Assembly (NCBI GenBank): GCA_947172415.1
Contig: OX359189.1
Coordinates: forward strand, 5,842,501-5,906,500
Length of the DNA stretch: 64,000 nt
Reading direction: 5' to 3'
Source: Chondrosia reniformis
Taxonomy: Eukaryota > Porifera > Demospongiae > Chondrillida > Chondrillidae
Under the pieces are notes generated by a model. That model was not told the DNA's origin. It saw nothing but the letters and a program-made list of their open reading frames with translations, and made no database searches. This document shows, piece after piece, positions 59,301 through 64,000 of the stretch. Both the position numbers and the translations under genes were made by a program. The number at the start of each line of letters is the position of its first letter. Positions within the stretch are counted from its first letter, which is position 1.

Positions 59301-62300
59301 GATTGGCGATTTACGTACGTACATAAATAATATGAATAATAATGATAATGAATAATACGTATGAGTTTCCAGTAATATACTATGCCATTAACTAAGTATC
59401 AAAGAGAAAGAATTGTGTCTCTCCATCTCCAAAGTAAAGGGTCAGCATCCAATATTTTAAAAATTATAGCAATTGAAAGAATCTATACAACAAAGCAAAC
59501 TGTTTTGAATACTCTTATTATTTTATTGTTGTCTACATACTTTCGTATTATTAATTCTGACGATACTTATACGTAGGTAAAGATCGAAATGCTCAACATA
59601 CGTACGTATCATTTTCTTCATAGATTGCATGGCTTCCCTATCGACACCCTACGTACATACATATTGTTCGTTTGTTTACAAACATCGCTGACGATACCCG
59701 CAGATGCTGATATGGCAAACCGCAAATGGCTGTACAGCAGTACGCAGAAAATTTGCGGATTCCCGTACAAACCCTTGCGGAAATCGCCAAGTTTCTTTTG
59801 ACCTGTACCGTACGTACAAGCATAATTGCTAATAACTTGCAGTACAATCACTAGTACTGATAAAGACTGTTCATTTAGTATATTTACATAATAGAGAATG
59901 ATGCAATAGCAGTTTAGATGCTAAATATAAACCTCAGAAACCAATAATTAGGATCTAAAATAGCTCCTTCTATTATCCTATTCGGAACAGTTATCAGAAC
60001 AGCAAAATATTATAAAATGCACAAGACATGTACTTCAGTTAAATAAACAAAAGGCCTAATTATTTAAGCAATACAGTATATATATTATCAACTTACTAGT
60101 GATAGAACTGATGGAAGAGTTGCTACCAACACCACATTCATTGTAGAGCAACACAGTTATAGTATAATTTCCACAGGTCATTAGATTATCAACAGTATAA
60201 CTGTTACTTGAAATCCTCCCAGAAGTACCAGACTGCACTTCACTTCCAACCTCACTCCAGACTACCTCATATTCAGTAGGTTGTGCAGTACAAGAAGTAA
60301 CTACCCAACTGACAGCAACTGAATCAACTGTTACAGTTCCTATTGTAATACTTACATCACAATAGGGAGGACCTACATGGGTACATGAAGAATGGAAACA
60401 AGTACATAAGCATGTAAATCATAACTAAGTCTATGGGGTTAAACTGATGGAATCTGGACACAATCAGGATCTGTTCCAAATCCTGTTTTTAGATTTCAAT
60501 ATATATTATTAATCACATTATAATAAAGAAGTGAATAAAATACGTACGTATGTAGCTAAAGGGTAATCATTTTTGTATTAAATCCCAATTTATTTGGGTT
60601 AGTCTTGCGGAGCCAGCCCCTTTCCTTATCCCTTCTATCCAAGGGGAAAAGGGTCAGGAGATGAACACATAAAAGCTGCACAAAGGGGGCATATCACCAA
60701 CATTGAGCTTAAAATGGCCCTATTTCATAGACTATGGTCATCTCAACACCTCCAGGCCTTAGTTATGATGTGATATTTATGAAGAATGGTTGATGAACAC
60801 TCTGAATCTCCTCAGCATGTTGTAATTGCTAACAAAGAGTCTCACTTTCTCTCTGTTGAAGATGCAGTGAAGTAACCATCCATTGACCATGCATTTGCAT
60901 CCACTAAAATACAAACAGTGCGAGGCTATTGAAGCCTTTACAGGAGGAAAGGACACTTTGATAGCCCTCTCAACTAGTCTCAGGAAGCCAACACATTTTC
61001 TTATTCCTTCAATATTATAGTGACTAGATTGATTGAAATATTTTAATTATACGTAAGTGGCAACTGTAGAATATATTGTGGATTTTTACTTCAGTAATCA
61101 GTTGAGTGGAAGGCAGAGGTCTATATGATAATAGTGTGTAGATTCATTGCTAGTAACATGTAACTGGACCACTTTGAGAGAGGGTATATTGATTGGAGTA
61201 TTGATATACAGCTTAGAGTCCTGTAACTGTTTCAATAGAGATGTGACAAGATTTTGTCACAAAAGACAGTTTAAGGTGGAAAGCTAGGAAAGGACAGACT
61301 GACAGCGTTATTTGCATGTGAGAAAAACGTATATAATTGTGATCAGTAAACTGAAAAATCCATTCAAAGGCATTGACACTAATCAGCTGGTGTATATTGG
61401 AGAGGCAAACAGTAATTCATGGAAATCACTGTTTTTATAAATGGCTTCAAGATGTCAACAGGAAATAAAATTAAGCTACAAAATATCTTCTATACATGGA
61501 AGATGTTGTAAGCAATAATCAGGTGGCAAGTGATGTGTCATTATCTAATAAGGTAATGCAGAGAATGGACATCCCAGCAAGTTCATATGAGGATCTCCAA
61601 ACTTTACACTAGAAACAGCAGCTTCACTAGGAGTAGAAGTTGAAATGGACTAACTGGAGTGTATGTTAATACAGAAAGGAATCTTCTGACTGAGAATCTT
61701 GATGGATGGAAAGAAGTTCTTCTTGAGGAATACAGAAGTGGCAACAATATTTCAGAAGTAGGTGAGCATGATATTCAGTGCACTCTCAATAAAGAAGAAG
61801 TCTTGGATTACATTGGCAAGGACCAATGGAAAAGTGCTACCAACACCACATTCATTATGGAGCAAGACATTTATACTATAATTTCCACAGCATATCAAAT
61901 TAGCAATTTTTATTAAAATAAGCAAATAATGATCATTTCTTTATTTTAACAATGTCTTTATTATATCTTTATTTAATTATCACTTATCTGTGCACTGTAG
62001 GAATAAGAGTGTGTAATTTTGACATAGCCTAGTAATCCTTAGGAGACCAAAACTAAATGAAGTACTGTTAACAGATAATTTACTTTACACAAAACACCTC
62101 AATAAACCGGAACCTCTTTCATTTGTAATCCAACAACTTCACTTATTAAACACAATAATAAATCAAACCTTTTTAACAACCTGCAGGTAATTATACCAAG
62201 TGTACATCAAATTAATGGACAGCGACAACTAGAGAGGTGTCACATAGCATTCAGACTTTCAGTGTTAAAAATTAAAAGTTCTGGATTTAAATGGACAGTT

Positions 62301-63688
62301 GTCTAACCTAGCCTGGATCACCATTCTGTCTTCATTTTGCTATGATATCATTTGTCAGAATAGTAGTTTGGCACATCTATCAACAAGACCAATTCCACCC
62401 ATGCACAAAGTCTAACATTATACATTATAAATTGTCACCCACAATCACCAGATGCAACCTAAAATTAAAATGCTGTAGGTCCTATATTTCTTACTTAATT
62501 CCATGCACACACAGCCAGTCTTTTTACAGTTTATAACAAATTAGATGTGTACATGAGTAGCAACCGAGGGGAAGCCATGGAAGACCATGAAGTTTGGCTG
62601 CATTCAAACACATGCAAAGCTACTGGGTTAGAGTAGTTGCACAAAAAGGTAAGAAAGGCTGAACCCTTAATCTAATGGTATGATATATTGTAATATACAC
62701 TGTATTTATATCTTACCAAAATGGCCGACGCTTGGACACCCATTTTAACCCCTCAAATTGTTTAACACTGACTCAAGTATTGAGCTACGGTGGAAGGACA
62801 AAGTTAGGTGACCAGCCAGCATCCAAGGCAGGCTTATGAAAAGAGATCTGGCCAGAGCAGCACTAGTACAGTAGACATCACAGGCTGTTCCTAATGTAAG
62901 CTAAAACAAAATTCTACTCAGTATGAAGAAACTTAGTTGTGAGATATCAGTTGATTAGAAAGCATCGAGAAAGTGAACTTTTTGGTGATAAGATTAAGAG
63001 TATATATAAGCTCAAAAAAGGTACTAAGTAATTTGAGTGTGGGGGGAGGTAGTAGCCCCACGAGGTTTTTACAACATCGCTACTTTCTGATTATAGTGAA
63101 CTAAATTAAAACAGTGATACCATAAACATATAAATTACAATTGGAGGAAGAAAATAAAGATTACTAAAAATGTCTATTCAACATTGGGCCATACAAGTAC
63201 CACAATATACAGACGCTTCCATTTTATTAAAAATGGAAAAATTAGATCTTCTTTCCATTTTTAACACATAAATATATATTTAGTCATAAAAATAGTCTCT
63301 GTAAATACAAATTGTTAAGACATTGCTTACCCATAGAGCAGATAAGGATTGCTGTACTACATACTACCAGGTAACTCACCAACTGTTATGGTTGATACAG
63401 TACTTCTACGTTGGCTAATTAAATCTTCACATTGAACAGTACCTCCTGTATCATCTCTAGTTAAGCTTAAAATAGTAATGTTAGTTGGATTATATGTACG
63501 GATTTCATCAGAGGTAGATATTCTTGGAAATGCCTGACTGATGGTTGTAGCAAAATTAGGAAGAACATTCACTCCACTTAAACCAGTCAATTCCCAATAT
63601 AAACCATTATTTCCACTTGCAGCACAGGAGAAGGTTAATGCATCATTTTCACAGGAATGTATGGGACCACTTGGAGTTAACTGTGGAG
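56334..63688 (-). CDS. Ig-FN3 transmembrane receptor R2, 5' end outside window
   Basis: Exons in transcript order: 63380-63688 (Ig), 60097-60372 (FN3-1), 58502-58569 plus 58029-58230 (FN3-2), 57191-57463 (FN3-3) and 56334-56608 (membrane helix and tail). The frame is closed from the Ig exon to TGA. The signal-peptide exon should lie near 65 kb, beyond the edge. The Ig exon has the same length as that of R1 and is nearly identical in sequence; FN3-1 has the same length but differs at roughly 40 percent of residues. The membrane helix (IAIAVTVSVVLSVISTAVII) and tail are unrelated to R1: one exon with AEYEVVDK and SPAYGVLN, the latter like NPAYGAL in R0 at the left end of the window. Probably a plasma-membrane receptor; ligand unknown. 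Confidence 0.88.
57866..57985. mobile_element. Short inverted-repeat element (MITE-like)
   Basis: GTGGACTCTGCCTTTGCCCC with CTCATGTCTTCTGA at the left mirrors TCAGGAGACATGAGTGGGCG and AATCCAGAGTCCAAC at the right; about 115 bp in total. It is in the R2 intron between FN3-2 and FN3-3. Confidence 0.7.
58618..58730. repeat. Foldback repeat, partial copy at 49256-49330
   Basis: ATCTCATCATTTGACTTTGA at the left mirrors GAGTCAAATGATGAGACAT at the right, with an inner small palindrome GTGAACTTCAGTTCAC. Block A has only the left two thirds. The Tc1-like element begins at its right end. Confidence 0.65.
58730..59810. mobile_element. Tc1/mariner-like transposon remnant with nested hairpin
   Basis: The ends are inverse copies of GGTACAGGTCAAAAGAAACT plus TGGCGAT, flanked by TA at 58728-58729 and 59811-59812. 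Block A lacks it. Inside, the + frame at 59382-59520 reads KYQRERIVSLHLQSKG then TTKQTVLNTL, like the N-terminal helix-turn-helix of Tc1-type transposases, and soon breaks. The DDE catalytic part is absent. A separate hairpin element sits at 59150-59307. Confidence 0.75.
59150..59307. mobile_element. Nested hairpin MITE, arms about 65 bp
   Basis: GCCAATCAAAACTCTACAAT at the left and ATCGTAGAGTTTTGATTGGC at the right are outer ends of arms that match with only a few changes. The arms include GAGGTCCGCCGAAGGAATCT. The loop is about 28 bp. There is no coding capacity. Confidence 0.85.
61650..61925 (-). pseudogene. Dead FN3 exon, copy in block B
   Basis: Sister of 51685-51960 with a near-identical sequence, in the same place between Ig and FN3-1. 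Because both copies are dead in the same way, the loss predates the duplication. Confidence 0.7.
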
Positions 63689-64000
63689 CTATATATATAC
63701 AGAAAATAAGAAACAATGTACGTATATACAAAGAATTGTAATTGTACAGTAGTGGGTAGTTGTATTGCTTTGGATAACATTGGCAATTTGTGCAGTTGGT
63801 TTATTTTACTTTCTCAAAATAGAATATACTGGAAAGTATGTATTAAACTACTGAATTGTGGAAAATTAAGGTGTAAGAACTTTGCAAATTTTATAGAAAG
63901 GAGTGCTAAAACTAAAAGGGCACTAAATGGCACTGAAGCAAATCTGTTGTAGAAGAGTATATACGTATATGACACCTGTGAAGCTTAGTGACTCCTTAAC

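Overview
The window is animal nuclear DNA: AT-rich, short GT-AG introns, compact gene spacing and many small transposon relics. A short-chain collagen of the type first described in freshwater sponges, together with expanded Ig/FN3 receptors, points to a demosponge (Amphimedon-like; this is inference). Gene models were built by hand from splice sites, reading phase and family similarity. Almost every exon chain closes in frame to a stop, which supports the coordinates.

Layout. 1-1385 (+): 3' end of an FN3 transmembrane receptor (R0). 1.4-12 kb: gene-poor, holding a 23-bp tandem array, a truncated non-LTR retrotransposon, a near-perfect ~960-bp foldback element and a decayed reverse transcriptase. 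12.1-14.9 kb (-): STRAP, a WD40 protein, head-to-head with APEH (acylaminoacyl-peptidase, 14.9-22.2 kb, +); only 81 bp separate the two start codons. 22-25.6 kb: a ~170-bp tandem array, unrecognised decayed sequence and a broken copy of two UVRAG exons. 25.8-27 kb (+): a short-chain collagen interrupted by an in-frame TGA. 27.2-30.1 kb (-): a three-exon gene with the unusual order NHR, RING, TRAF-type zinc fingers. 30.2-30.7 kb: a broken copy of the APEH last exon. 30.7-36.4 kb (-): UVRAG. 36.8-44.9 kb (-): hormone-sensitive lipase with a decayed Ty3/gypsy element in its second intron. 45.2-55.7 kb (-): a complete receptor R1 (signal peptide, Ig, three FN3, membrane segment, tyrosine-rich tail). 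56.3-64 kb (-): paralogue R2, continuing past the right edge.

How it fits together. STRAP, APEH, UVRAG and LIPE are conserved housekeeping or metabolic genes (RNP assembly/signalling, N-acetyl-peptide removal, autophagy/endosome traffic, acylglycerol hydrolysis). The more novel part is the receptor set. R1 and R2 share an ectodomain block duplicated with its introns, but carry unrelated membrane and cytoplasmic ends. Most ectodomain boundaries are phase-1 introns. One FN3 exon is clearly more diverged between the copies than the introns beside it. R0 at the other end of the window has a similar plan with NPxY/YxxL-type tail motifs. This looks like a shuffling, diversifying surface-receptor family, possibly for recognition or signalling; function is inference. 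The paired broken copies of APEH and UVRAG exons record a past tandem duplication of the interval between those genes, now separated by the collagen and NHR-RING-TRAF genes.
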